A stretch of 7,390 bases of DNA, from NCBI GenBank assembly GCA_018648985.1, contig JABGOT010000049.1, positions 1 through 7,390 on the forward strand, in the 5' to 3' direction. A program made the translations under genes and the position numbers. The stretch is from Candidatus Ruthturnera sp. (lineage in GTDB: Bacteria; Pseudomonadota; Gammaproteobacteria; PS1; Pseudothioglobaceae). Numbering within the stretch: the first letter of the stretch is position 1; every line of letters begins with the position of its first letter. Below the pieces are notes generated by a model. The model was not told where the DNA came from and searched no databases. It was given only the letters and a program-made list of their open reading frames with translations. This document shows, one piece after another, positions 1-6,302 of this stretch.

Positions 1-4
1 GGCG

Positions 5-40
5 CTACTTAAATCAAACGGTATTGCTGGGTTTAAGTAG
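5..40. repeat. Inverted repeat (hairpin) upstream of the small plus-strand gene
   Basis: Arms CTACTTAAA (5-13) and TTTAAGTAG (32-40) are perfect complements. The stem extends inward by one G-T wobble and one C-G pair, to 11 pairs around a 14-base loop. An AT-rich, T-containing stretch (48-60) follows before the gene at 81. It could be a weak terminator for a plus-strand gene lying left of the window, or an operator or leader structure for the small gene. The T-run is about eight bases away from the stem, so a standard intrinsic terminator is not a good fit. Confidence 0.5.
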
Positions 41-80
41 GTAAAATCATTTTTATTATTAAACAACAAAGGTTTGAATC

Positions 81-296
81 ATGATTAAATTTTTATTAGG
101 TGTGGTTGTGGCATTGGCGTTAATTGGTGGTGCGATTCAGTTTGAATCAACGGATGAGAGTTGGTCTTTAGTAATCAACAAAGAAGCGGCAATGAGTAGC
201 GTACAAAACGGTGCGGTAAAAATTTATGATTTTGGCGCAGAACTAGTCAGTGATGCTGACAAAATTAAAGGCGTTGATTTAACGGTTGAAAAGTAA
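81..296 (+). CDS. Small hypothetical protein with N-terminal membrane helix or signal
   Basis: This is a 71-residue protein that I do not recognise. Residues 4-19 form an uninterrupted hydrophobic stretch (FLLGVVVALALIGGAI) after a Met-Ile-Lys start, which fits a membrane anchor or uncleaved signal. The remaining ~50 residues are polar, rich in Asp, Glu, Lys and Val, and lack cysteine, so the product is probably inner-membrane-anchored with a short periplasmic tail. The start is supported by AAAGG (68-72), eight bases before the ATG. No convincing sigma-70 promoter was found between 1 and 80, so it may be transcribed from further left. It converges on fabF, with two bases between the stop codons. 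No function is proposed. That it is a real gene rests on the ribosome binding site, the membrane-anchor architecture, and the absence of any other gene on either strand at this position. Confidence 0.72.
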   Translation: MIKFLLGVVVALALIGGAIQFESTDESWSLVINKEAAMSSVQNGAVKIYDFGAELVSDADKIKGVDLTVEK

Positions 297-298
297 GG

Positions 299-1537
299 CT
301 AAACCTTAGAAAGTAAGATCGTACCGTTCGTGCCACCAAAGCCGAATGAGTTAGAAATAGCATAATCCATTTTCATTTCTCGAGCTTCGTTAGCAGCATA
401 ATCTAAATCACAATCAGGGTCTTGATTGATGATGTTAATCGTTGGTGGAGCAACTTGATCTCTAATAGCTAACGCTGTAAAGATAGCCTCAATACCACCA
501 GCAGCGCCCAATAAATGACCCGTCATTGACTTGGTAGAGCTCATCACAATGTTATAAGCATGATCACCTAAGGCTAATTTAGCCGCATCTGTTTCTGCCT
601 GATCGCCTGCTGGCGTTGAAGTACCGTGTGCATTAATATAGTCGATTTGATCAGCATTAACGCCAGCATTACGCATGGCATTTTTCATACAACGCGCCGC
701 ACCTTCGCCACCTTTTGAAGGTAGTGTCATATGGTAAGCGTCACCACTCATACCATAGCCTGAAACTTCAGCATAGATTTTGGCGCCACGTGCTTTGGCG
801 TGCTCAAATTCTTCAAGCACTACAACGCCAGCACCATCGCCTAGTACAAAGCCATCTCGGTCTTTATCCCAAGGGCGAGAGGCGGTTGCTGGATCGTCGT
901 TACGAGTAGAGAGTGCGCGAGCGGCTGCAAAGCCACCTAAGCCACAATTAGTGGTTGACATCTCTGCACCACCGGCAATCATCACATCAGCATCGCCGTA
1001 TTCGATCAAACGAGAGGCATCACCAATATTGTGTGTTCCAGTCGTACAAGCGGTCACAATGGCGAAATTAGGGCCTTTTAAGCCGTATTTGATCGATAGG
1101 TTGCCCGAGATCATATTAATGATAGAAGAGGGTACAAAGAAAGGTGAAATACGCTTAGCGCCTTTTTCTCTAAAAAGATCTGCTGTTCGCTCGATCGTGC
1201 CTAAGCCACCGATACCTGCGCCAATAGCCACACCAATGCGCTCTGCATTTTCTTCAGTAACTTCAATACCAGAATCTTCAATGGCTTGAATACCAGCCGC
1301 CATACCGTAGTGGATAAAGGTATCCATTTTTTTGGCGTCTTTGGGTTTAAGATAATCTGTAATTTCAAAATCTTTAACTGAGCCGCCGAAGGTTACTGAC
1401 TGGCCTTCGGTTTCAAGATTAGTGAGTGAATTAATGCCTGATTTTCCTGCAAGGATATTTTTCCAAGACCCTTCCACACTGTTGCCAACAGGTGAAACAA
1501 TGCCCATACCAGTGATTACTACTCTTCTTTTGCTCAT
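299..1537 (-). CDS. fabF: Beta-ketoacyl-ACP synthase II (FabF)
   Basis: FabF is the cytoplasmic condensing enzyme of type II fatty acid synthesis. It takes an acyl group from acyl-ACP and joins it to malonyl-ACP with loss of CO2, extending the chain by two carbons. The 412-residue length matches the usual ~413. The thiolase-fold catalytic triad is complete: Cys164 in TACTTG, His304 in [11 protein letters not shown] and His341 in [14 protein letters not shown], with the conserved Lys336. The N-terminus ([10 protein letters not shown]) and the C-terminal [10 protein letters not shown] loop are also standard, so the enzyme looks active. It starts at ATG 1537 with only a weak GAGA-type ribosome binding site. 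It lies downstream of acpP, the common arrangement, but a terminator-like hairpin stands between them. Its substrate carrier would normally be the product of acpP, which here has lost its attachment serine. Confidence 0.98.
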   Translation of the reverse strand: MSKRRVVITGMGIVSPVGNSVEGSWKNILAGKSGINSLTNLETEGQSVTFGGSVKDFEITDYLKPKDAKKMDTFIHYGMAAGIQAIEDSGIEVTEENAERIGVAIGAGIGGLGTIERTADLFREKGAKRISPFFVPSSIINMISGNLSIKYGLKGPNFAIVTACTTGTHNIGDASRLIEYGDADVMIAGGAEMSTTNCGLGGFAAARALSTRNDDPATASRPWDKDRDGFVLGDGAGVVVLEEFEHAKARGAKIYAEVSGYGMSGDAYHMTLPSKGGEGAARCMKNAMRNAGVNADQIDYINAHGTSTPAGDQAETDAAKLALGDHAYNIVMSSTKSMTGHLLGAAGGIEAIFTALAIRDQVAPPTINIINQDPDCDLDYAANEAREMKMDYAISNSFGFGGTNGTILLSKV

Positions 1538-1557
1538 AATATTTCTCTATAACAGAT

Positions 1558-1592
1558 AAAAAAGGCGCCTAATTCAAAGAAGAAAGCGCCTT
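1558..1592 (-). terminator. Terminator-like hairpin between acpP and fabF
   Basis: Read on the minus strand, AAGGCGC (1592-1586) pairs perfectly with GCGCCTT (1568-1562) around a 17-base loop, and a run of six T follows (1563-1558). This is the layout of an intrinsic terminator, with a fairly short 7-pair stem and a large loop. No clear promoter for fabF was found after it. It is therefore more likely a partial terminator that lets a fraction of acpP transcripts continue into fabF, which would suit the much higher need for acyl carrier protein. Confidence 0.6.
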
Positions 1593-1617
1593 ATTCGTTT
1601 ATTTGACTAAACGGAAA

Positions 1618-1806
1618 TTACAAATTGTTGTTAACGTAGTCGATTGCTTGTTGAACAGTTGTAATGTTTTCTGCTTGATCGTCAGGGATTTCACAGTCAA
1701 ACTCGTCTGCACCTAAGTCATCGATAAATGAAGCGTTATTATCAATATCACCACTTACATCTAATTGCTCAGATACAACTTTTTTTACTCTTTCCTCAAT
1801 ACTCAT
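1618..1806 (-). CDS. acpP: Acyl carrier protein (AcpP) with in-frame loss of the phosphopantetheine site
   Basis: This 62-residue protein matches acyl carrier protein at both ends: [15 protein letters not shown] (helix I), [12 protein letters not shown], then [20 protein letters not shown] (helices III and IV). Ordinary AcpP has 77-78 residues. By alignment from memory with E. coli AcpP, about 13 residues (SLDTVELVMALEE) are absent between Asp34 and Glu35, at genomic junction 1704/1705. That segment holds the DSL serine that receives 4'-phosphopantetheine, and helix II, which contacts partner enzymes. The remaining serines (2, 12, 18, 26) are not in a DSL context. The frame is kept, the start is backed by AAGGA (1815-1819) eight bases upstream, and a promoter precedes it. 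As written it could not serve as an acyl carrier. It may be a pseudogene in function, or an assembly or sequencing artefact. Identity is certain; function is doubtful. Confidence 0.9.
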   Translation of the reverse strand: MSIEERVKKVVSEQLDVSGDIDNNASFIDDLGADEFDCEIPDDQAENITTVQQAIDYVNNNL

Positions 1807-1814
1807 TTGTCATT

Positions 1815-1819
1815 TCCTT
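1815..1819 (-). promoter_or_regulatory. Ribosome binding site of acpP
   Basis: AAGGA on the minus strand, eight bases before the ATG at 1806, is the clearest Shine-Dalgarno sequence of any minus-strand gene in the window. It fixes the acpP start and is consistent with strong translation, although the coding sequence carries a disabling deletion. Confidence 0.7.
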
Positions 1820-1837
1820 AATAGGTTTAAAACTATT

Positions 1838-1865
1838 ATTTTATCTCTAAACAAAGCCAATGCAA
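1838..1865 (-). promoter_or_regulatory. Predicted sigma-70 promoter of acpP
   Basis: On the minus strand, TTGCAT (1865-1860) and TAAAAT (1843-1838) are separated by 16 bases. Each box differs from consensus in one or two positions. Initiation would fall near 1831, giving a leader of about 25 bases that contains the AAGGA site. The promoter occupies the queC-acpP gap, so acpP probably has its own transcription start and does not depend only on read-through from parE-queC. Confidence 0.5.
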
Positions 1866-1882
1866 GACTAAATTTAAAATAT

Positions 1883-2554
1883 TTATTGATATCGAGTGGG
1901 GTCAGAAATTCCAGCAGACTTAAAGCCGATTTTTCTATATTCGCAAGCATCACAAATACCGCAGGCTTCACCTTTGTCGTTAGCTTGATAGCAGGTGGTT
2001 GTGAGTGAATAATCCACCCCTAAAGATAAACCTTTTTTGATAATATCAGCTTTATTGAGATCAATTAATGGTGTGACGATAGAAAGCTTTTGACCTTCAA
2101 CACCTTGTTTGGTGGCTAAATTAGCCATACTCTCAAAGGCGTCAATATAGGCTTGTCGGCAATCAGGGTAGCCTGAATAGTCAAGCGCATTAACACCGAT
2201 AAAGATATTTTGACAATCGAGCACTTCAGCCCAAGCCATGGCAAAAGATAAGAAGATAGTGTTTCGCGCCGGCACATACGTAATGGGGATTTCGTCACTT
2301 TCTTTAAATTCAGGTACGTCAATGTTGTCGTCAGTGAGTGCTGAGCCGCCAAAGTCCGACAAAGAGATGTTCATAATCTTGTGATCAATAGCACCAAATT
2401 GTTTGGCGATTTTAGTGGCTGAATTGAGCTCTGATTTTTGCTTTTGCCCGTAATCAAAGCTTAATGCATAGCACTCAAAACCTTGAGATTTTGCAATAGC
2501 GAGAGTAGTGGTAGAGTCTAGACCGCCAGAAAGTAAGACAACTGCCTTAGACAT
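1883..2554 (-). CDS. queC: 7-cyano-7-deazaguanine synthase (QueC)
   Basis: QueC makes preQ0 (7-cyano-7-deazaguanine) from 7-carboxy-7-deazaguanine, ammonia and ATP in the cytoplasm, a step toward queuosine in tRNA. The 223-residue protein has the PP-loop ATP-binding motif SGGLDST at 9-15, the conserved [12 protein letters not shown] segment (94-105), [14 protein letters not shown] (120-133), and the zinc site Cys188, Cys198, Cys201 and Cys204 (CGICDAC). All are in place, and the length matches the ~220-230 of the family. Its ATG lies inside the end of parE with an 8-base overlap. A weak AAGG lies 11 bases upstream, so it is probably translated by coupling to parE. No other queuosine gene is in the window. 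No terminator was seen after its stop codon. Confidence 0.97.
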   Translation of the reverse strand: MSKAVVLLSGGLDSTTTLAIAKSQGFECYALSFDYGQKQKSELNSATKIAKQFGAIDHKIMNISLSDFGGSALTDDNIDVPEFKESDEIPITYVPARNTIFLSFAMAWAEVLDCQNIFIGVNALDYSGYPDCRQAYIDAFESMANLATKQGVEGQKLSIVTPLIDLNKADIIKKGLSLGVDYSLTTTCYQANDKGEACGICDACEYRKIGFKSAGISDPTRYQ

Positions 2555-4430
2555 TGGCCAAATTGCCTTTTTCTTCTAGCCATTTTTTACGATCCGGTGC
2601 GCGTTTTTTACTCAATAGCATATCCATGGTTTGAAAAACTTGCAGCGGGTTTTCTAGTGTAAGCTGAATGAGGCGCCTAGTGTCAGGCAACATGGTGGTT
2701 TCTCGAAGTTGAGAAGGATTCATCTCACCTAAGCCTTTAAAGCGCTGAACTTGAATCTTAACGCGTTTATTCTCGCTTTCAATTTTTCGAATAATCGCAT
2801 CTCTTTCACCGTCATCTAATGCGTAGTGTACTTGCTTGCCGGCATCCACCCTGTATAGAGGTGGCATAGCAACATAAATATGGCCTTCTTTAACCAGTTT
2901 TGGAAAGTGTTTAACAAACAAGGTGCAAATCAAAGTGGCAATATGCGCGCCATCAGAGTCGGCATCTGCAAGGATGCAAATTTTCCCGTATCTAAGGCCA
3001 GTCAGATCTTCACAGTTAGGCTCAAGACCAATGGCAACGCTAATATCGTGTATTTCATTACTGGCTAATACTTGCTCAGAATCTACCTCCCAAGTGTTTA
3101 GAATCTTACCTCTAAGCGGTAGAATGGCTTGATACTCTTTGTCACGCGCTTGCTTAGCAGAGCCACCAGCTGAGTCACCCTCAACTAAAAACACCTCAGT
3201 TTGATTGAGATCGATACTGGTGCAATCTGATAATTTTCCTGGTAGGGCGGGGCCACTAACAATCTTTTTACGAATAACTTTTTTGCCTGTTTTTAAACGC
3301 GATTGTGCATTCATAATCGCTAATTCAGCGATTTTTTCAGCAACAGAGGTGTGTTGGTTTAACCATAAACTAAAAGCATCTTTAACCACACCAGTAACAA
3401 AACCAGCGCTTTCTCTTGAAGATAGGCGCTCTTTGGTTTGTCCGGAGAATTGTGGATCCAACATTTTGATGGATAAGACGTAAGCGATTTTTTGCCAGAC
3501 ATCGTCAGGCGTGAGCTTGATGTTTTTAGGCAATAGGTTTCTGAATTCACAAAACTCTTTTAATGCATCCGTCAGGCCTGATCGTAAGCCATTAACATGC
3601 GTACCACCATTGGTGGTTGGAATAAGGTTAACGTAGCTTTCAGCCACAACATTAGTGTTGTATTCAGTCCAAGCTAACGAGCAATTGAGTTGCTGTTCGT
3701 CAGAGGCAAAATCAACCACAAAAGGAGTGGCCGGCAAACAATCAAGACCATCCAGCGCCATAGATAAGTAATCTTTAAGGCCTTCTTGGTAAATCCATTT
3801 GTCAGTTGTATCGTCAACTTCATTGTAAAAATTAACCTCTAGTCCTGGGCAAAGAACAGCTTTAGATCTAAGGTTATGACGGAGTTTTGTGGCTGAAAAT
3901 TTAACCGTATCAAAAAACTGGGCGTCCGGTTTGAATTTAACGGTAGTGCCTGTGTTACGCTTACCAACACTGCCAATTTTTTCTAGATCAGTTTTTTTAA
4001 AGCCGTCGGCAAAAGTAATATAGTGTTCTTCTGAATTGCGTTTAATCCAAATTTCAACCGAAGTTGATAGGGCGTTAACTACTGAAATACCCACGCCATG
4101 CAAACCACCTGAAAATTGGTAAGAGTCATTAGAAAATTTACCACCAGCGTGTAGCTTGGTTAGGATTACTTCAACACCAGGTTTACCTTCTTTTGGGTGG
4201 ATGTCAACTGGCATACCTCGACCATTGTCTTCCACTGATAAGGATCCATCTTTGTAAAGCACAACCTTAATTACAGAAGCATGGTCGGCAACTGCTTCAT
4301 CAACACTGTTATCAATTACCTCTTGAGCTAAGTGATTTGGGCGCTCGGTATCGGTATACATACCGGGGCGTTTTCGTACTGGCTCTAGCCCGGTTAAGAC
4401 TTCAATTGATGAAGCGTCATAGTTACTCAT
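2547..4430 (-). CDS. parE: DNA topoisomerase IV subunit B (ParE)
   Basis: ParE is the ATPase half of topoisomerase IV, which with ParC decatenates replicated chromosomes. At 627 residues it matches ParE (~630) rather than the ~800-residue GyrB typical of this class. Visible in order: GHKL ATPase with [11 protein letters not shown] (catalytic Glu37, Asn41), DNGRGMP (68-74) and GGLHGVG (108-114); the transducer with GKKVIRKK around 382-389; TOPRIM with [16 protein letters not shown] (Glu417) and [14 protein letters not shown] (metal-binding Asp489, Asp491); and [19 protein letters not shown] near the C-terminus. ADADSDG and QRFKG are ParE-like, where GyrB usually has DADVDG and QRYKG. Residues expected to correspond to E. 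coli quinolone-resistance positions L416, S458 and E460 are unchanged (Leu415, Ser457, Glu459). parC is not in the window. There is no clear Shine-Dalgarno before ATG 4430, but the N-terminus aligns with E. coli ParE. Confidence 0.98.
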   Translation of the reverse strand: MSNYDASSIEVLTGLEPVRKRPGMYTDTERPNHLAQEVIDNSVDEAVADHASVIKVVLYKDGSLSVEDNGRGMPVDIHPKEGKPGVEVILTKLHAGGKFSNDSYQFSGGLHGVGISVVNALSTSVEIWIKRNSEEHYITFADGFKKTDLEKIGSVGKRNTGTTVKFKPDAQFFDTVKFSATKLRHNLRSKAVLCPGLEVNFYNEVDDTTDKWIYQEGLKDYLSMALDGLDCLPATPFVVDFASDEQQLNCSLAWTEYNTNVVAESYVNLIPTTNGGTHVNGLRSGLTDALKEFCEFRNLLPKNIKLTPDDVWQKIAYVLSIKMLDPQFSGQTKERLSSRESAGFVTGVVKDAFSLWLNQHTSVAEKIAELAIMNAQSRLKTGKKVIRKKIVSGPALPGKLSDCTSIDLNQTEVFLVEGDSAGGSAKQARDKEYQAILPLRGKILNTWEVDSEQVLASNEIHDISVAIGLEPNCEDLTGLRYGKICILADADSDGAHIATLICTLFVKHFPKLVKEGHIYVAMPPLYRVDAGKQVHYALDDGERDAIIRKIESENKRVKIQVQRFKGLGEMNPSQLRETTMLPDTRRLIQLTLENPLQVFQTMDMLLSKKRAPDRKKWLEEKGNLANV

Positions 4431-4461
4431 AAATTACAAACCCAAGAATATTTTGCAAAAC

Positions 4462-4470
4462 ATCATACCA
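4462..4470 (-). promoter_or_regulatory. Possible extended -10 promoter of parE
   Basis: Immediately after the T-run of the rpoH terminator, the minus strand reads TGGTATGAT (4470-4462). This fits an extended -10 element (TGnTATAAT) with one mismatch. No good -35 box is seen 17-18 bases upstream, where the terminator stem lies. Initiation would be near 4455, leaving about 25 bases before the parE ATG. Since rpoH transcripts should end just before, parE needs a start here, which is the main argument for it. Confidence 0.4.
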
Positions 4471-4501
4471 AAAAAAGCCCCGTTAAAACGAGGCTTTTTT
4501 T
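4470..4501 (-). terminator. Intrinsic terminator after rpoH
   Basis: The arms AAAAAAGCC (4471-4479) and GGCTTTTTT (4492-4500) pair over nine bases. After one C-A mismatch, CGTT and AACG add four more pairs around a 2-base loop. Both strands end in a run of seven T, so it can act in either direction. It starts about 18 bases after the rpoH stop codon and separates the rpoH and parE transcription units. It is the strongest terminator in the window. Confidence 0.88.
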
Positions 4502-4519
4502 ACTCAATAGGTAACATAT

Positions 4520-5362
4520 TTAGATTGGCTGCGCTTCTAAAGAAGTTTTAAGCTTTTGCATGGCTTTATTTTCAAGTTGACGGACCCGCTCGGCAGAAAT
4601 ACCGTACTTGTCTGCTAATGTATGCAGAGTCGTTTTTTCTTCTTTCAAGTACCTAGATTGCAAAATATCCAAACTTCTTGCATCTAATGATGAAAGTGCT
4701 TGGTAAAGCTGTTGCTGTTGGTTTTTACGCGTGTCATTGCTGAGTAATAATTGCTCAGGTGTTTGCGTGTTGTTGTCAGTTAAATAATGCGCAGGTGCAG
4801 AAGAGTCTTCATCATCTGAAATCTCAAAAGCCACATCATTAAACTGTAGGCGTGACTCCATCTCGAGTACGTCTTGACGACGCACGCCTAAATCATTCGC
4901 AATTTCATCAGCTTGTGATTCGTTTAACGAATTGTAGATGTGTGCTTTGGCTTTTCTAAGTTTGAAAAATAGTTTGCGTTGCGCCTTAGTAGTGGCTACT
5001 TTAACAATTTTCCAATTTTTGAAAATAAACTCATGAATCTCAGCGCGGATCCAATACACTGCAAAAGAAGCAAGGCGTACTTTTTTGTGCGGGTTGAAGC
5101 GTTTCACTGCCTTCATTAGGCCAATTGTACCTTCTTGGATAAGGTCTGCCTGCTCTAAACCGTAACCCTTGTAACCATGAGCAATAAAAGCCACAAAACG
5201 CATGTGTGACAAAACTAATTTTCTTGCGGCGCTAAGGTCGTGATTTTCGTAAAGTTCAATTGCTAAATCATGCTCCTCTTCCGGGGTAAGGATCGGAGGG
5301 TATTTTTGAACTTCTAATGAACTTGAAGTTCTAACAGTGGGTAGGGCAAAGTCTTGACTCAT
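4520..5362 (-). CDS. rpoH: RNA polymerase heat-shock sigma factor RpoH (sigma-32)
   Basis: RpoH directs RNA polymerase to heat-shock promoters for chaperones and proteases. At 280 residues it is close to the E. coli protein (284). Region 2 is clear: GYGLEQADLIQEGTIGLMKA with core-binding and -10 recognition segments (about 67-125). The diagnostic RpoH box QRKLFFKLR is at 128-136; in E. coli this region is involved in chaperone and FtsH control and core binding. Region 4.2, the -35-reading helix-turn-helix, spans about 244-272 and includes SAERVRQLENKAM. No key part is missing. The N-terminus is variable, as usual for the family. It has its own promoter upstream, no Shine-Dalgarno, and an AU-rich leader that could tune translation by temperature (inference). 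A terminator follows. In enterobacteria rpoH follows ftsYEX; here it follows gmk. Confidence 0.98.
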   Translation of the reverse strand: MSQDFALPTVRTSSSLEVQKYPPILTPEEEHDLAIELYENHDLSAARKLVLSHMRFVAFIAHGYKGYGLEQADLIQEGTIGLMKAVKRFNPHKKVRLASFAVYWIRAEIHEFIFKNWKIVKVATTKAQRKLFFKLRKAKAHIYNSLNESQADEIANDLGVRRQDVLEMESRLQFNDVAFEISDDEDSSAPAHYLTDNNTQTPEQLLLSNDTRKNQQQQLYQALSSLDARSLDILQSRYLKEEKTTLHTLADKYGISAERVRQLENKAMQKLKTSLEAQPI

Positions 5363-5375
5363 ATATATATTTATA

Positions 5376-5394
5376 ACTAATGATTAATATTAGT
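5376..5394 (-). promoter_or_regulatory. Weak stem-loop in the AU-rich rpoH leader
   Basis: ACTAAT and ATTAGT (arms 5389-5394 and 5376-5381) can form a six-pair stem with a 7-base loop, in the leader between the predicted start of transcription and the ATG. An (AT)5 tract (5361-5370) then runs directly into the start codon, and no AGGA-like site is present. The helix is AU-rich and would melt easily. Whether it controls translation is inference. Confidence 0.3.
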
Positions 5395-5404
5395 AAGGAG
5401 TGAT

Positions 5405-5432
5405 ATTATACGCAATTTACGTGTTATATCAA
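5405..5432 (-). promoter_or_regulatory. Predicted sigma-70 promoter of rpoH
   Basis: On the minus strand TTGATA (5432-5427) and a perfect TATAAT (5410-5405) are 16 bases apart, the best promoter match in the window. The -35 box overlaps the last codons of gmk and lies next to its stop. Transcription would start near 5398, with a leader of roughly 36 bases before the rpoH ATG. This allows rpoH expression independent of the murJ-yggX-gmk operon. Confidence 0.72.
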
Positions 5433-6029
5433 CTGTTCGAGTAAGTCTTGATGCTGTTGCGTTTGTTGAGCCAAACCAAGGCGTTGTGTATAGACAATGT
5501 GGGTTAAATCATTCAAGGCGATGTTGAAATCATCGTTAATAACCAAATAATCAAATTCATCAAAATGTTGCATTTCACTAACAGCATCTTGCATTCTTCT
5601 GTCAATAATACTTTGATCGTCCTGACCTCGGTCGGTTAGACGCTCTTTTAAGGCTGATATTGATGGCGGTAAAATAAAGATACCGATTGCATCTTTAAAG
5701 CTTTTTTTAACTTGTTGTGCGCCTTGCCAATCAATCTCTAAGATAACATCTTGACCTTGCTGAAGTAGGTCTTTAACAGTTTGTTTAGCACTACCATAAT
5801 GGTTGTCAAACACTTGGGCAGACTCAATAAATCCATCATTACTGCTGATTTCATCAAAAGCTTCTTTAGAAACAAAAAAGTAGTTTTTACCATGCACTTC
5901 ACCTGGGCGAGCAGCGCGTGTTGTGTGAGATACTGATACACATAAATTATCGACTTTCTCAATCAATGCCTTAACTAAAGAAGTTTTTCCACAACCAGAA
6001 GGGGCTGCAATAATAAATAGATTAGCCAT
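5424..6029 (-). CDS. gmk: Guanylate kinase (Gmk)
   Basis: Gmk transfers phosphate from ATP to GMP, giving GDP for GTP, dGTP and (p)ppGpp pools, in the cytoplasm. The 201-residue length is typical (E. coli ~207). The P-loop APSGCGKTS is at 9-17. The GMP-binding region follows as SVSHTTRAARPGEVHGKNYFF (32-52), with further nucleotide contacts expected around FDNHYGS (74-80) and EIDWQGAQQV (98-107). A lid-region RGQD (134-137) and the RRMQDAV segment are present. All catalytic parts look intact. The ATG is three bases after the yggX stop with no visible Shine-Dalgarno, so it is probably translated by coupling to yggX. It is the last gene of the tightly packed murJ-yggX-gmk group. In many bacteria gmk is followed by rpoZ and spoT; here rpoH follows instead. 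Confidence 0.98.
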   Translation of the reverse strand: MANLFIIAAPSGCGKTSLVKALIEKVDNLCVSVSHTTRAARPGEVHGKNYFFVSKEAFDEISSNDGFIESAQVFDNHYGSAKQTVKDLLQQGQDVILEIDWQGAQQVKKSFKDAIGIFILPPSISALKERLTDRGQDDQSIIDRRMQDAVSEMQHFDEFDYLVINDDFNIALNDLTHIVYTQRLGLAQQTQQHQDLLEQLI

Positions 6030-6032
6030 GGG

Positions 6033-6302
6033 TTAATTGCTAGGGGTATAGCCTTGAATATCATCAGCACCATCTTCAGAGAAGAAGAATTTTTCCATCT
6101 GTTCTTTCAGATAGCTTTGCGCCTTTTCATCAAGCATATTAAGGTTGTTCTCATTGATAAGCATGGTTTGGTGATCTAGCCATAATTGCCAGCCTTGCTT
6201 GGAGACACCAGCTAAAATTCTTTTGCCTAGCTCACCAGGGTAGGGTGCTCTATCTAGGGCTTCGAGTTCTTGGTTTAGTTTCACACATTTTACGGTATTC
6301 AT
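6033..6302 (-). CDS. yggX: Fe(2+)-trafficking / Fe-S protection protein YggX
   Basis: This 89-residue protein is of the YggX family. In enterobacteria these small cytoplasmic proteins protect Fe-S clusters from oxidative damage and have been linked to iron handling. The family signatures are visible: a single N-terminal cysteine (Cys6, matching the important Cys7 of E. coli), YPGELGKRI (21-29), the Trp-containing [21 protein letters not shown] region (36-56), and IQGYTP near the C-terminus (82-87). An upstream in-frame ATG would add 12 residues, but homology starts at MNTVKC. AGGA (6313-6316) stands 10 bases before this ATG, and the ATG overlaps the murJ TGA as ATGA. The shorter start is therefore chosen. 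It probably shares transcription and translation coupling with murJ upstream and gmk downstream. Confidence 0.95.
   Translation of the reverse strand: MNTVKCVKLNQELEALDRAPYPGELGKRILAGVSKQGWQLWLDHQTMLINENNLNMLDEKAQSYLKEQMEKFFFSEDGADDIQGYTPSN

Noticed and set aside
2..44. Possible C-terminal tail of an upstream plus-strand gene
   Set aside because: Two frames are open to the left edge (stops at 38-40 and 42-44), each giving only about 12 residues. Neither is recognisable, so no gene can be supported.
780..1289. 169-residue open frame on the plus strand inside fabF
   Set aside because: It lies wholly antisense to intact fabF, has no recognisable domain, and its composition (many Ser, Pro, Ala) is what the reverse of a conserved gene gives.
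1546..1577. Promoter for fabF (TTGAAT with TATAGA)
   Set aside because: The spacing is 20 bases, the -10 is weak, and the start of transcription would fall almost on the ATG. Read-through from acpP is simpler.
2547..4430. Gyrase subunit B instead of ParE
   Set aside because: The length of 627, the ADADSDG and [11 protein letters not shown] motifs and the N-terminal sequence match ParE; gammaproteobacterial GyrB is usually about 800 residues long.
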